Position numbers and translations under genes: made by a program. DNA of 64,000 nt, taken from NCBI RefSeq assembly GCF_900116115.1, contig NZ_FOZP01000002.1, positions 1-64,000 on the forward strand. Direction: 5' to 3'. This document shows positions 28,914-37,516 of the stretch, piece by piece (the first letter of the stretch is position 1; each line of letters starts with the position of its first letter). The DNA comes from Lutibacter maritimus (GTDB taxonomy: Bacteria > Bacteroidota > Bacteroidia > Flavobacteriales > Flavobacteriaceae). Under the pieces are notes generated by a model. That model saw nothing but the letters and a program-made list of their open reading frames with translations. It had not been told where the DNA came from and did no database searches.

Positions 28914-30161
28914 TTATTTCAATACAAGTTGCACAGTACCTTTTGTAGCTTGTTTTAACAATATTTCTCCTTTTTCTTCTATTTTATTTACTGCATTTTC
29001 ATTTGCGTGTCTAATTGTGTATAAAGAAACATTTTCAGAGAATGTTACTTTATATTTTTTATTAATCTCGGTTAAAAACTGTTGAAAAGTATTGAATTTA
29101 TCTTCAATACAAACTGAAAAACTTAAGGCCGAATTTTGAATTAAATTTACTTTTAACTTATAATCATGCAAAATTTTAAAAATATCACTCAAATTATATT
29201 CTACCATAAACGAAAAATCTAATGCAGAAATTGATACTAATATTTGTTGCTGTTTTAAAATAAAGCAAGGAATATCTGGCAATAAATAATGTCCTTTTCC
29301 AACAATGGTTCCTTTAGCATTTAGGTTGTAAAAAGATCGAACAAATAACGGAATATTTTTATTTTCTAATGGTTTTAATGTTTTTGGATGAATTACAGAT
29401 GCGCCATAAAAAGCCATTTCTATAGCTTCGCCGTAAGATATTTGTTGCAATAATTCTGCATTATCAAAAAATCGTGGATCTGCATTTAACACACCATCAA
29501 CATCTTTCCAAATAGTTAAACTAACGGCGTTTAAACAATAAGCGAAAATTGCCGCTGTATAATCTGAGCCTTCTCTGCCTAAAGAGGTTGTTTTACCTTG
29601 TGCAGTACTTCCTAAAAACCCTTGTGTTATGTATAAATTATCTGAATTAAGTTTTGAAATATTTTGTAAAGTAGCATCCCAATTTACATAAGCATCTCGA
29701 TAGGTGTCATCAGTTTTTAAATAATCCCGCACATCAACCCAGCTATTTTTAATACCAATTTCATTTAAATAAATACTCACAATTTTTGTTGAAAGCAACT
29801 CTCCAAAACCAATAATTTGATCATAAATAAAGTTGTAATCATTATTCTTGTTTTTAATTAAAAAACCACTTAATTGACCAAAAAACTGTTCAATTTCTAA
29901 AATAATTACTGGTTTATTGGCAGTAAATAAATTTTCAATAATATTAAAATGATAGTCTCTTACAAAGTCTATTTTTTGAGGTAAATCATCCTTTTTATTG
30001 CAGTAGGAATGTATTATTTCTTCAAAAGCATTGGTCATTTTACCCATTGCAGATATTACAATTAAAGTGTTTTCAAAACCTTCATGTTGTAAAACACGTA
30101 CTACATTTTTTATGCTTTCAGCATCTTTAACAGATGCACCTCCAAATTTAAAAATTTTCAT
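28914..30161 (-). CDS. Aspartate kinase
   Basis: The 415-residue monofunctional enzyme phosphorylates aspartate, the first step toward lysine, threonine and methionine. The kinase domain has KFGGASVKDA at the N terminus, SLGREGSDYTAAIFAY and the KDVDGVLNADPR loop. The C-terminal regulatory region (about 300-415) is ACT-like but diverged, so feedback specificity cannot be read. It follows a GNAT gene by 11 bases on the same strand, likely as one operon. No other lysine or threonine pathway gene is nearby. Confidence 0.93.
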   Translation of the reverse strand: MKIFKFGGASVKDAESIKNVVRVLQHEGFENTLIVISAMGKMTNAFEEIIHSYCNKKDDLPQKIDFVRDYHFNIIENLFTANKPVIILEIEQFFGQLSGFLIKNKNNDYNFIYDQIIGFGELLSTKIVSIYLNEIGIKNSWVDVRDYLKTDDTYRDAYVNWDATLQNISKLNSDNLYITQGFLGSTAQGKTTSLGREGSDYTAAIFAYCLNAVSLTIWKDVDGVLNADPRFFDNAELLQQISYGEAIEMAFYGASVIHPKTLKPLENKNIPLFVRSFYNLNAKGTIVGKGHYLLPDIPCFILKQQQILVSISALDFSFMVEYNLSDIFKILHDYKLKVNLIQNSALSFSVCIEDKFNTFQQFLTEINKKYKVTFSENVSLYTIRHANENAVNKIEEKGEILLKQATKGTVQLVLK

Positions 30162-30172
30162 AAATACCTATT

Positions 30173-30652
30173 TTACAAACTATTAATATAATTTTTAATG
30201 GCATCATTTTCAATATGTACTGTATTCCAATCACGCAAAACACGTGCGCCCGATTTTTCGTAAAAATCAATGGCTGGTTTGTTCCAATCTAACACCGCCC
30301 ATTCAATTCTTCTCACACCTTTTTTGTACCCAAACTCAATTACTTTAGCATATAAAGCACCGCCAATTTTAAGTCCTCTTTTATTTTCGGTCACTATTAA
30401 ATCTTCTAAATGAATTGTGGGTCCTTTCCAAGTAGAATATCTTGGATAAAACAACGCCATTCCTACAATTTCAGCATCAATTTCAGCAACAAAACAGTTA
30501 AATAAAGGTGTTTCTCCAAAACCATCTTTTTCTAAATCTTCAACGGTAACTTGTACAGCATCTGCTTCCTTTTCAAAATGCGCCAATTCTTTAATTAATT
30601 TAAGCACATCAAACATATCATTTTTAACAGCTTCTCTAATGGTAAAATTCAT
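30173..30652 (-). CDS. GNAT family N-acetyltransferase (diamine acetyltransferase-like)
   Basis: This 159-residue acetyltransferase resembles spermidine/spermine N1-acetyltransferase. It begins with IREAVKNDMFDVLKLI and ELAHFEK. It has YSTWKGPTIHLEDLIV, the acetyl-CoA loop RGLKIGGALYAKVIE, and WAVLDWNKPAIDFYEKSGA. The acceptor is probably a small amine, but this is only a family inference. It lies first in an apparent operon with aspartate kinase and is divergent from fbp. A -7-like TACTTTAG (30689-30682 on the minus strand) lies 29 bases upstream. Confidence 0.9.
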   Translation of the reverse strand: MNFTIREAVKNDMFDVLKLIKELAHFEKEADAVQVTVEDLEKDGFGETPLFNCFVAEIDAEIVGMALFYPRYSTWKGPTIHLEDLIVTENKRGLKIGGALYAKVIEFGYKKGVRRIEWAVLDWNKPAIDFYEKSGARVLRDWNTVHIENDAIKNYINSL

Positions 30653-30776
30653 AGGTAATAAATAATATTTAATTAGTAATGCTAAAGTAAAAAATTTGAA
30701 TACAAAGTATCTTACAATCTCTTCATTTTTAAAAATAATTTTCTCGATATTTGTAAAAATCTATTCAACTTTCACA

Positions 30777-31799
30777 ATGAAAAACAACAATCTTACCTTA
30801 GGAGAATTTATTATTGAAAATCAAAAACATTATAAATATACTTCTGGAGAATTTTCTAGACTACTGAGTTCCATAAAATTAGCTGCAAAAATTGTAAATT
30901 ACAAAGTTAACAAAGCTGGTTTAGTAGATATTTTAGGTGCTGCAGGAGATACGAATATACAAGGTGAAGATCAACAGAAATTAGATGTTTATGCAAACAA
31001 TGTTTTTATGCAAACGCTTATAAATAGAGAAATTGTTTGTGGAATTGCCAGTGAAGAAGAAGATAATTATGTAACTATAAAAGGAAAACACGGCACCAAC
31101 GAAAATAAATATGTAATGCTTATTGATCCGTTAGACGGTTCTTCAAATATTGATGTAAATGTATCTGTAGGTACAATTTTCTCTATTTACAGAAGAATTA
31201 CTCCAATAGGTACTCCCGTTGAACAAATTGATTTTTTACAAAGAGGAAATCAGCAAGTTGCTGCAGGTTATGTGGTATACGGAACTTCAACAATGTTGGT
31301 GTATACATCTGGCCACGGAGTAAACGGATTTACCTTAAACCCTGCTATTGGCTCCTTTTATTTATCGCACCCGAATATGAGTTTTCCTGAAGATGGAAAA
31401 ATATACTCTATAAATGAAGGAAACTATGTGCATTTTCCACAAGGTGTTAAAGATTATTTAAAATATTGCCAAGAAGAAAAAGACGACAGACCTTATACAT
31501 CTCGTTACATTGGATCATTAGTATCAGATTTTCATAGAAATATGATTAAAGGTGGTATTTACATTTATCCTACAAGCTCTATAGGTCCTAAAGGAAAATT
31601 ACGTTTATTATATGAATGCAACCCAATGGCTTTTCTAGCAGAACAAGCCAACGGAAAAGCTACTGATGGGTATAAACGTATTTTAGATATAAAACCAACA
31701 GAACTTCATCAACGCGTGCCATTTTTCTGTGGAAGTAAAAATATGGTAGATAAAGCAGGTGAGTTTATGGCAAAATATCCCGAAAATGCCAATTATTAA
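30777..31799 (+). CDS. fbp: Class 1 fructose-1,6-bisphosphatase
   Basis: The enzyme hydrolyses fructose-1,6-bisphosphate to fructose-6-phosphate in gluconeogenesis. The ATG at 30777 gives 340 residues, the usual size. A longer frame from 30696 adds a hydrophobic N terminus not expected for this cytosolic enzyme and was rejected. Motifs are TLGEFI at the start, ASEEED, the metal-binding [20 protein letters not shown]-like [13 protein letters not shown], and [21 protein letters not shown]. Confidence 0.96.
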   Translation: MKNNNLTLGEFIIENQKHYKYTSGEFSRLLSSIKLAAKIVNYKVNKAGLVDILGAAGDTNIQGEDQQKLDVYANNVFMQTLINREIVCGIASEEEDNYVTIKGKHGTNENKYVMLIDPLDGSSNIDVNVSVGTIFSIYRRITPIGTPVEQIDFLQRGNQQVAAGYVVYGTSTMLVYTSGHGVNGFTLNPAIGSFYLSHPNMSFPEDGKIYSINEGNYVHFPQGVKDYLKYCQEEKDDRPYTSRYIGSLVSDFHRNMIKGGIYIYPTSSIGPKGKLRLLYECNPMAFLAEQANGKATDGYKRILDIKPTELHQRVPFFCGSKNMVDKAGEFMAKYPENANY

Positions 31800-31877
31800 T
31801 TTTAAATTTCATAACTTAAACCAATAGTACTATAAGAACAATCAATTCTAAGATTTTTTAGAATGAAAACCGTTCAT

Positions 31878-31885
31878 TATCTTTG
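31878..31885 (+). promoter_or_regulatory. -7 promoter element of the superoxide dismutase gene
   Basis: TATCTTTG is an exact TAnnTTTG match, 34 bases upstream of the ATG. No TTG lies at the right distance upstream. Confidence 0.5.
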
Positions 31886-31919
31886 AGTACAATAAATGTT
31901 GAACTAAAAAAATACAATT

Positions 31920-32528
31920 ATGTCTTTTGAATTACCAAAATTACCGTATGCTTACGATGCATTAGAACCACATATTGATGCTAGAACTATGGAAATACAC
32001 CATACAAAACATCATGCAGGATATACAAACAATTTAAATAACGCCGTTGCAGGAACTGATCTAGAAGGAAAATCTATTGAAGCTATTTTAGCTGATTTAG
32101 ATATGAATAACGCTGCTGTTAGAAATAACGGTGGTGGTTTTTACAACCACTCTTTATTTTGGGATGTAATGAAACCTGAAGGAAAAGGATATTTATCTGG
32201 AGAATTAAAAGATGCTATTATAGCTGCTTATGGTTCTGTAGATGCTTTTAAAGATGAATTTTCAAAAGCTGCCGCAACTAGATTTGGATCTGGATGGGCT
32301 TGGCTTTGTGTACATAAAGGTGGTAAAGTTGAAGTTTGCTCTACTCCAAACCAAGACAACCCATTAATGCCAGGTGTTTCTTGTGGAGGAACCCCAATTT
32401 TAGGATTAGATGTTTGGGAACATGCTTACTATTTACATTACCAAAACAGAAGACCAGACTATATTAATGCATTTTTTAATGTTATTAACTGGAACGAAGT
32501 TGAAAGAAGATATGCTGAAAGCAAATAA
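31920..32528 (+). CDS. Fe/Mn superoxide dismutase
   Basis: The 202-residue enzyme dismutates superoxide to oxygen and hydrogen peroxide. All metal ligands are visible: His in [12 protein letters not shown] (first ligand), His in [10 protein letters not shown], and Asp and His in [13 protein letters not shown]. The C-terminal [15 protein letters not shown] is also typical. There is no signal peptide, so it is cytoplasmic. Metal preference (iron or manganese) cannot be assigned by eye. It is flanked by its own promoter box and a strong terminator, so it is monocistronic. Confidence 0.97.
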   Translation: MSFELPKLPYAYDALEPHIDARTMEIHHTKHHAGYTNNLNNAVAGTDLEGKSIEAILADLDMNNAAVRNNGGGFYNHSLFWDVMKPEGKGYLSGELKDAIIAAYGSVDAFKDEFSKAAATRFGSGWAWLCVHKGGKVEVCSTPNQDNPLMPGVSCGGTPILGLDVWEHAYYLHYQNRRPDYINAFFNVINWNEVERRYAESK

Positions 32529-32550
32529 TTTATTTACTACTAACTAAAAT

Positions 32551-32580
32551 AAAAAAGTCCGCAAATTGCGGACTTTTTTT
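32551..32580 (+). terminator. Rho-independent terminator after superoxide dismutase
   Basis: A hairpin GTCCGCAA/TTGCGGAC, flanked by A6 and T7, lies 22 bases after the superoxide dismutase stop. It is symmetrical enough to act in both directions. Confidence 0.85.
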
Positions 32581-32674
32581 ATCTCAATTTATTTCTTTTA
32601 AAATAAGTATTTTAATTACCTAAACTCATTATTGTTTTCTGTACTTTAGCGCCTTAAATTTATTGTTGCTACGT

Positions 32675-33598
32675 ATGTTAACATCTCATTTGGGTGAGCT
32701 ATTTGCTTTATTAACTGCCATATTTTGGACTACTACTAGTTTATCTTTTCAACAAGCCACAAGAAGAGCTGGTTCTTTATCAGTAAATGTTTTAAGATTA
32801 ATCATAGCCTTTTTTATTTTTGGGATTATTTCCTATTTCTCAAGAGGATTATTTTTACCATTTGATGCAGGAACACATCAATGGATTTGGATGTCAGTTT
32901 CTGGATTAATAGGGTTTGTTTTTGGAGATTATTTTTTATTTAAATCATACGAATTAATTAGCGCGCGTATTTCTATGCTAATTATGTCATTAAGTGCTCC
33001 CATGGCGGCATTTATTAGTTGGTTTTTATTAGGTGAAACAATGAATCTTATTTCTTTGTTAGCTATGTTTATTACCATTTTTGGTATTATGATGGTTATC
33101 ACTGAAAAAAAGAAATTAGATGATGAAAAAGCAGGAATAAAAAACAAAAAAATACAATTTTCATTTTCTCCAAAAGGAATGCTATTTGCTTTTTTTGGTT
33201 CTATTGGGCAGGCATTAGGTTTAGTCTTAAGTAAATACGGAATGCAAGATTACAATGTATTTGCAGCTACACAAATTAGAATTATTACAGGATGTATTGG
33301 TTTTATAATTTTGATTTCACTAATAAAAAGATGGCCAAAAGTTAAACAAGCGGTTAGCGATAAAATTTCAATGAAATTTATTGTAATTGGCTCTATTTTT
33401 GGTCCTTTCTTAGGGGTTTATGTATCCTTGTTAGCTGTTAAATATACCACTGTTGGAATTGCATCTACTATTATGGCAATTATTCCTGTCTTAATTATTC
33501 CTCCAGCAATTTTATTGTATAAAGAAAAAGTAACCTTAAAAGAAGTTATTGGTGCTTTTATTGCACTTGGTGGAATTGTGTTGTTTTTTATCAATTAA
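32675..33598 (+). CDS. EamA/DMT-superfamily transporter
   Basis: The 307-residue inner-membrane protein has ten hydrophobic helices in two five-helix EamA repeats, separated by a basic loop near residues 145-160 (EKKKLDDEKAG). Conserved patterns include FGDYFLFKSYELISARI and FLGVYVSLLAVKYTTVGIAS. Substrates of this family are diverse (amino acids, metabolites), and none can be assigned. The ATG at 32675 was preferred over an upstream TTG. A -7-like TACTTTAG is at 32642-32649. The gene end overlaps the end of the convergent peptidase gene by eight bases. Confidence 0.9.
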   Translation: MLTSHLGELFALLTAIFWTTTSLSFQQATRRAGSLSVNVLRLIIAFFIFGIISYFSRGLFLPFDAGTHQWIWMSVSGLIGFVFGDYFLFKSYELISARISMLIMSLSAPMAAFISWFLLGETMNLISLLAMFITIFGIMMVITEKKKLDDEKAGIKNKKIQFSFSPKGMLFAFFGSIGQALGLVLSKYGMQDYNVFAATQIRIITGCIGFIILISLIKRWPKVKQAVSDKISMKFIVIGSIFGPFLGVYVSLLAVKYTTVGIASTIMAIIPVLIIPPAILLYKEKVTLKEVIGAFIALGGIVLFFIN

Positions 33599-34322
33599 GC
33601 TTGGGATGTTCCTTTTTTCTGGGATCTTGATTTAGTAATTGTGCTAATGAATTATATAATTTTGGTAATTTTTGACTAAACTCATTAGGCTTTTCAAAAA
33701 AAGACTCTAATGATACCGAAAAAAATTCCATCAAATTTTCACCTCCATAATTTCGTAAAAAAGAATGCTCATCTGCTCTTACCTCATTTATAAAATAGAT
33801 TGCCGTATTCTTATAACTTTCAAGATTATTTTCATTAAAAATACCCATATAATTTCTTTTGGAATTTTCAATTATTAAACAATGACCAAATTCGTGAATA
33901 CATAAATTTAAAGCATCATCAGAAATTTTAAAACCTCGCTCTACAGCAGGCCAAGATAAATTTACACGATTAGTTTTTATATTTACATCTCCATCAAAAA
34001 GTTGATTAATTTTTTGATATGTGTAGGCTGAAGGAGCAATAAAAATAGTGTTAAATTTAGAAAGTGCTACAATTTTTAAACCAAATGTAACTTGTGTAAA
34101 TGCACTTGAAATTACTATTTTCATTTCTGGACTTACATAAAAATTGGGATCCGATAAAAACCGTGTAGTTTTAATAAATATTAAAGTTCTTATTTGAAAT
34201 ATTTCTTGATTTACGGTTGATAAATCTTTGTAATAAGAACTCCATTTCAACAACACCAAATGAACTTCGGTTTTTGATTTTTCTTTAAAAAAATATCCTA
34301 AAATTTTATATTTAAAGCTCAA
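33591..34322 (-). CDS. Zinc-dependent peptidase of the MtfA (M90) family
   Basis: The 243-residue protein matches MtfA-like peptidases. It has the zinc motif HEFGH (in LCIHEFGHCLI), a downstream acidic ligand candidate in FINEVRADEHSFLRNYGG, and the family's FSVSLESFFEKPNEF segment near the C terminus. In Enterobacteria MtfA binds the Mlc repressor, but that link is not expected here. The start is TTG at 34322, three bases after the mtgA stop, so the two genes are coupled. It converges with the EamA transporter with an eight-base overlap. Confidence 0.87.
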   Translation of the reverse strand: MSFKYKILGYFFKEKSKTEVHLVLLKWSSYYKDLSTVNQEIFQIRTLIFIKTTRFLSDPNFYVSPEMKIVISSAFTQVTFGLKIVALSKFNTIFIAPSAYTYQKINQLFDGDVNIKTNRVNLSWPAVERGFKISDDALNLCIHEFGHCLIIENSKRNYMGIFNENNLESYKNTAIYFINEVRADEHSFLRNYGGENLMEFFSVSLESFFEKPNEFSQKLPKLYNSLAQLLNQDPRKKEHPKLN

Positions 34323-34325
34323 TGG

Positions 34326-35018
34326 TTATTCAAAATTTAAAGGTCCAAAATAACCCATTTGCCGTACTATCCAATTTTTTCTTCTTTCAACATAATTAGA
34401 AGATCTAATAGCTTTATATTTCCTTGGATTTGGTAAAATAGCTGCAATGGAAGCCGCTTCATAAGTAGATAATTTTTTAGCGGATTTCCTAAACCAATGT
34501 TGTGATGCTGCTTCGGCTCCGTAAACGCCATCACCCATTTCAATACTATTTAAATATACTTCTATAATGCGCTCTTTACTCCAAAAAACTTCAATTAAAA
34601 AAGAGAAATACACTTCAAATCCTTTTCTAACATAACTGCGTTGCGGCCATAAAAAAACATTTTTTGCAGTTTGTTGCGTAATAGTGCTTCCTCCTTTAAT
34701 TTTTTTACCTTTTTTATTGCCTTCGTAGGCTTTTTCAATGGCTTCTACATCAAATCCAAAATGCTCAAAGAATTTTTGATCTTCACTTACAATTACAGCT
34801 TTTACTAAGTTTGGTGATATTTTATCCATTGAAACCCAATTATGTGTAAATGTCGCTGATGTACCTTCTGTCCATTGTTCTATATTTCTAATAAGCATTA
34901 ATGGCGTAAATGGGACAGGAACCCACTTAAATAAGATAACAGTAAGTATTGATGTGATAAAGAATATAACAATGGCTTTAAAAAACCATCGTTTTAATTT
35001 TTGAAAAAAACCTTTCAT
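34326..35018 (-). CDS. mtgA: Monofunctional peptidoglycan transglycosylase
   Basis: The 230-residue GT51 enzyme polymerises lipid II into glycan strands in the periplasm, anchored by one N-terminal membrane helix. Motifs are SEDQKFFEHFGFD with the catalytic Glu, KGGSTITQQTAKNVFLW, KERIIEVYLNSIEMG, and AAILPNPRK. The ATG at 35018 was chosen because the upstream TTG (35036) belongs to a TACTTTTG promoter box. It is divergent from a bifunctional class A PBP, giving a paired cell-wall synthesis locus. Confidence 0.95.
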   Translation of the reverse strand: MKGFFQKLKRWFFKAIVIFFITSILTVILFKWVPVPFTPLMLIRNIEQWTEGTSATFTHNWVSMDKISPNLVKAVIVSEDQKFFEHFGFDVEAIEKAYEGNKKGKKIKGGSTITQQTAKNVFLWPQRSYVRKGFEVYFSFLIEVFWSKERIIEVYLNSIEMGDGVYGAEAASQHWFRKSAKKLSTYEAASIAAILPNPRKYKAIRSSNYVERRKNWIVRQMGYFGPLNFE

Positions 35019-35033
35019 GCAACAAAATTTAAG

Positions 35034-35041
35034 CAAAAGTA
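35034..35041 (-). promoter_or_regulatory. -7 promoter element of mtgA
   Basis: On the minus strand this is TACTTTTG, 15 bases upstream of the mtgA ATG. It lies in the 177-base divergent region shared with the class A PBP gene. Confidence 0.55.
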
Positions 35042-35195
35042 TTATTTTTATATTGATTCGTCTTTATTTTTAAGTGTTTAGCAATTTAAAAAAATTAAAT
35101 TCTAAAAAAATAATCCTATTTTGTAAAGAATTATGAGTGCATTTATCAAAATTAAAAAAAAATAGAAGACTTTTGCCTATACTTATTTCATTAAA

Positions 35196-37499
35196 ATGAA
35201 CAACATATTAAATAGCATTAAACAATTTTTTTTGAAATTTAAATTAAAGAATTTTACATTTAAAAAATCGCTAAAATATGGCTTTTTTTTAGCTACATTT
35301 CTTTTTTTAAGTTTTTTTATTGCCATTTATTTTGGTTATTTTGGAAGAGTTCCTACAAACAAAGAAATACAACTTTTTCAAAATATGGAAGCTTCTGAAG
35401 TGTATTCTGCTGATAATATTTTACTGTATAGATTCGACAAAGAAAACAGAATTAATATTCCTTATGATTCCATTCCAAAACATTTGGTAAACGCTTTAAT
35501 TGCCACAGAAGATGCTCGTTTTTTTGAACATAGCGGCGTGGATATAAAAAGTTTATTTCGTGTTTTAGTAAAAACTATTATTATGCGCGATAAAAGTTCT
35601 GGCGGTGGAAGTACCATTACGCAACAATTGGTAAAAAACTATTTTCCGCGTAAATCGCATCGGTTTTTTTCAACGCCAATTAATAAATTAGAAGAAATGG
35701 TTGCTGCTTATAAATTAGAGCAACATTTTACTAAAGAACAATTAATTGAATTTTATTTTAATACCGTTCCCTTTGGGCAATCGGCTTTTGGATTAGAAAG
35801 TGCATCCCAACGTTTTTTTAGCACAACGGCATCAAAATTAACTATAGAACAAAGTGCTGTTTTGGTTGGAATGTTAAAAGCAAGCTACACTTATAACCCT
35901 GTAAAATTTCCTGAAGCTTCCAAAAAAAGAAGAAATATTGTTTTAAATTTAATGAAAGAAGCTGAATTTATTTCACAAAAAGAAGAAGATTCTATTTCCG
36001 ATTTACCCATAATTACCAAAGAAAAAAGATTAGTTCGCCACGTAGGTAAAGCTAAATATTTTACTGAATATGTACGTACTGAAATGAAAAAATGGCTTGA
36101 AGAAAATAAAAAACCAAGTGGAAAAAACTACGATTTATACAAAGATGGTTTAAAAATTTACACCACGTTAAATTATGAAATGCAACAATATGCAGAGAAA
36201 TCTGTTGCTAAACAATTAAAAAAATTACAACAAGAATTTGATTATGAATGGCGAGGAGAGGAACCATGGAAAGATGTTCCGGTTGTTTTAGAAAATGCCA
36301 TTAAAAATTCAAGCAGATACAAACGATTAAAAGAAAAAGGTATTTCTGAAGCCAATATTAGAGCAAATTTTAATACTGAAATACCAATGAAAATTTTCAC
36401 TTGGAATGGCGACAAACAAGTAACAATGTCTCCGCTAGATTCTATTAAACATTATTTAAAACATTTACACGCAGGATTTATTGCTATTGAACCACAAACC
36501 GGACATATAAAAGCCTATGTTGGTGGTATTAGCGAACAACATTTTCAATATGATCATATAAAAACTAAACGTCAAGTTGGTAGTACGTTTAAACCTTTTG
36601 TGTATACAGCTGCCATAGAAAAAGGTGTTTCACCTTGTGATATGTATCCAAATATTTTAATAAAATACCCTCAATATGAAGATTGGGAACCTAAAAACTC
36701 TGATTGGATTTATGGAGGTGAATTTAGTGTTTGGGGCGCTTTAGCAAATTCAACTAATACCGTTACAGTACAATTAATGGAAAAAGCTGGTCTGAAAAAT
36801 ATAATTAATCTGGCAACAAAAATGGGTATTGAAACTAAATTACCTGAAATTGGTTCGTTATCATTAGGTACAGCAGAGCTTTCTTTACTTGAAATGGCAA
36901 GAGCTTATACAACATTTCCTAATTACGGATTACCAGTTCATGAAGTTTCCATAGTAAAAATTATAAACAGAGAAGGTGTTGAGCTACCCACGTTTCCTGA
37001 GGTTAAAAATAAAAATGTATACTCAGAACAAACTGCTGAAATTATGGTTCAAATGCTTGAAAAAGTAATTACCAATGGTACAGCAGCTTCCTTAAGATAT
37101 GATTATGGTTTGTATAACGATTTAGGCGGAAAAACAGGAACCTCACAATCTCAAGCTGATGGATGGTTTTTTGGTTTTACTTCAAATTTAGTAACCGGAA
37201 GCTGGGTTGGAGCGGAAAACCCTTCCATTCATTTTAGAAGTATGGATAAAGGTCAAGGTTCGCATACAGCATTACCAATTAATGGCGATTTTTTACGATC
37301 GTTAAATAACAATCCTTCTTTTAAATATTACCTAAACGGCAATTTTAAAAAACCATCAAAAGAAGTTTTAAAATTATATGATTGTTTATCACGTAAAGGC
37401 GTTCCTTCACCTAAAAAAGACACATTAGATATTGTTATTGATTCTTTAGCTATAGATCCTTCAACCATTGTGTTGGATTCTATTCAACCAAATAATTAA
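35196..37499 (+). CDS. mrcA: Class A penicillin-binding protein 1A
   Basis: This 767-residue bifunctional peptidoglycan synthase is anchored by one helix (about residues 29-50). The GT51 transglycosylase domain (about 75-255) has ATEDARFFEHSGVD, GGGSTITQQLVKNYFPR and EFYFNTVPFGQ. The transpeptidase domain (about 425-690) has the acyl-serine motif S463TFK (in VGSTFKPF), SxN as STN, and KTGT in GGKTGTSQSQADGW. All catalytic residues are present. The C-terminal tail is short. A -7-like GACTTTTG is at 35168-35175, one mismatch from consensus. No downstream partner is in the operon. Confidence 0.95.
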   Translation: MNNILNSIKQFFLKFKLKNFTFKKSLKYGFFLATFLFLSFFIAIYFGYFGRVPTNKEIQLFQNMEASEVYSADNILLYRFDKENRINIPYDSIPKHLVNALIATEDARFFEHSGVDIKSLFRVLVKTIIMRDKSSGGGSTITQQLVKNYFPRKSHRFFSTPINKLEEMVAAYKLEQHFTKEQLIEFYFNTVPFGQSAFGLESASQRFFSTTASKLTIEQSAVLVGMLKASYTYNPVKFPEASKKRRNIVLNLMKEAEFISQKEEDSISDLPIITKEKRLVRHVGKAKYFTEYVRTEMKKWLEENKKPSGKNYDLYKDGLKIYTTLNYEMQQYAEKSVAKQLKKLQQEFDYEWRGEEPWKDVPVVLENAIKNSSRYKRLKEKGISEANIRANFNTEIPMKIFTWNGDKQVTMSPLDSIKHYLKHLHAGFIAIEPQTGHIKAYVGGISEQHFQYDHIKTKRQVGSTFKPFVYTAAIEKGVSPCDMYPNILIKYPQYEDWEPKNSDWIYGGEFSVWGALANSTNTVTVQLMEKAGLKNIINLATKMGIETKLPEIGSLSLGTAELSLLEMARAYTTFPNYGLPVHEVSIVKIINREGVELPTFPEVKNKNVYSEQTAEIMVQMLEKVITNGTAASLRYDYGLYNDLGGKTGTSQSQADGWFFGFTSNLVTGSWVGAENPSIHFRSMDKGQGSHTALPINGDFLRSLNNNPSFKYYLNGNFKKPSKEVLKLYDCLSRKGVPSPKKDTLDIVIDSLAIDPSTIVLDSIQPNN

Positions 37500-37516
37500 T
37501 AGAGAATTGTAGTATT

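Noticed and set aside
30696-30776. Hydrophobic N-terminal extension of fructose bisphosphatase
   Set aside because: The family is cytosolic and begins near TLGEFI. The ATG at 30777 gives the standard length.
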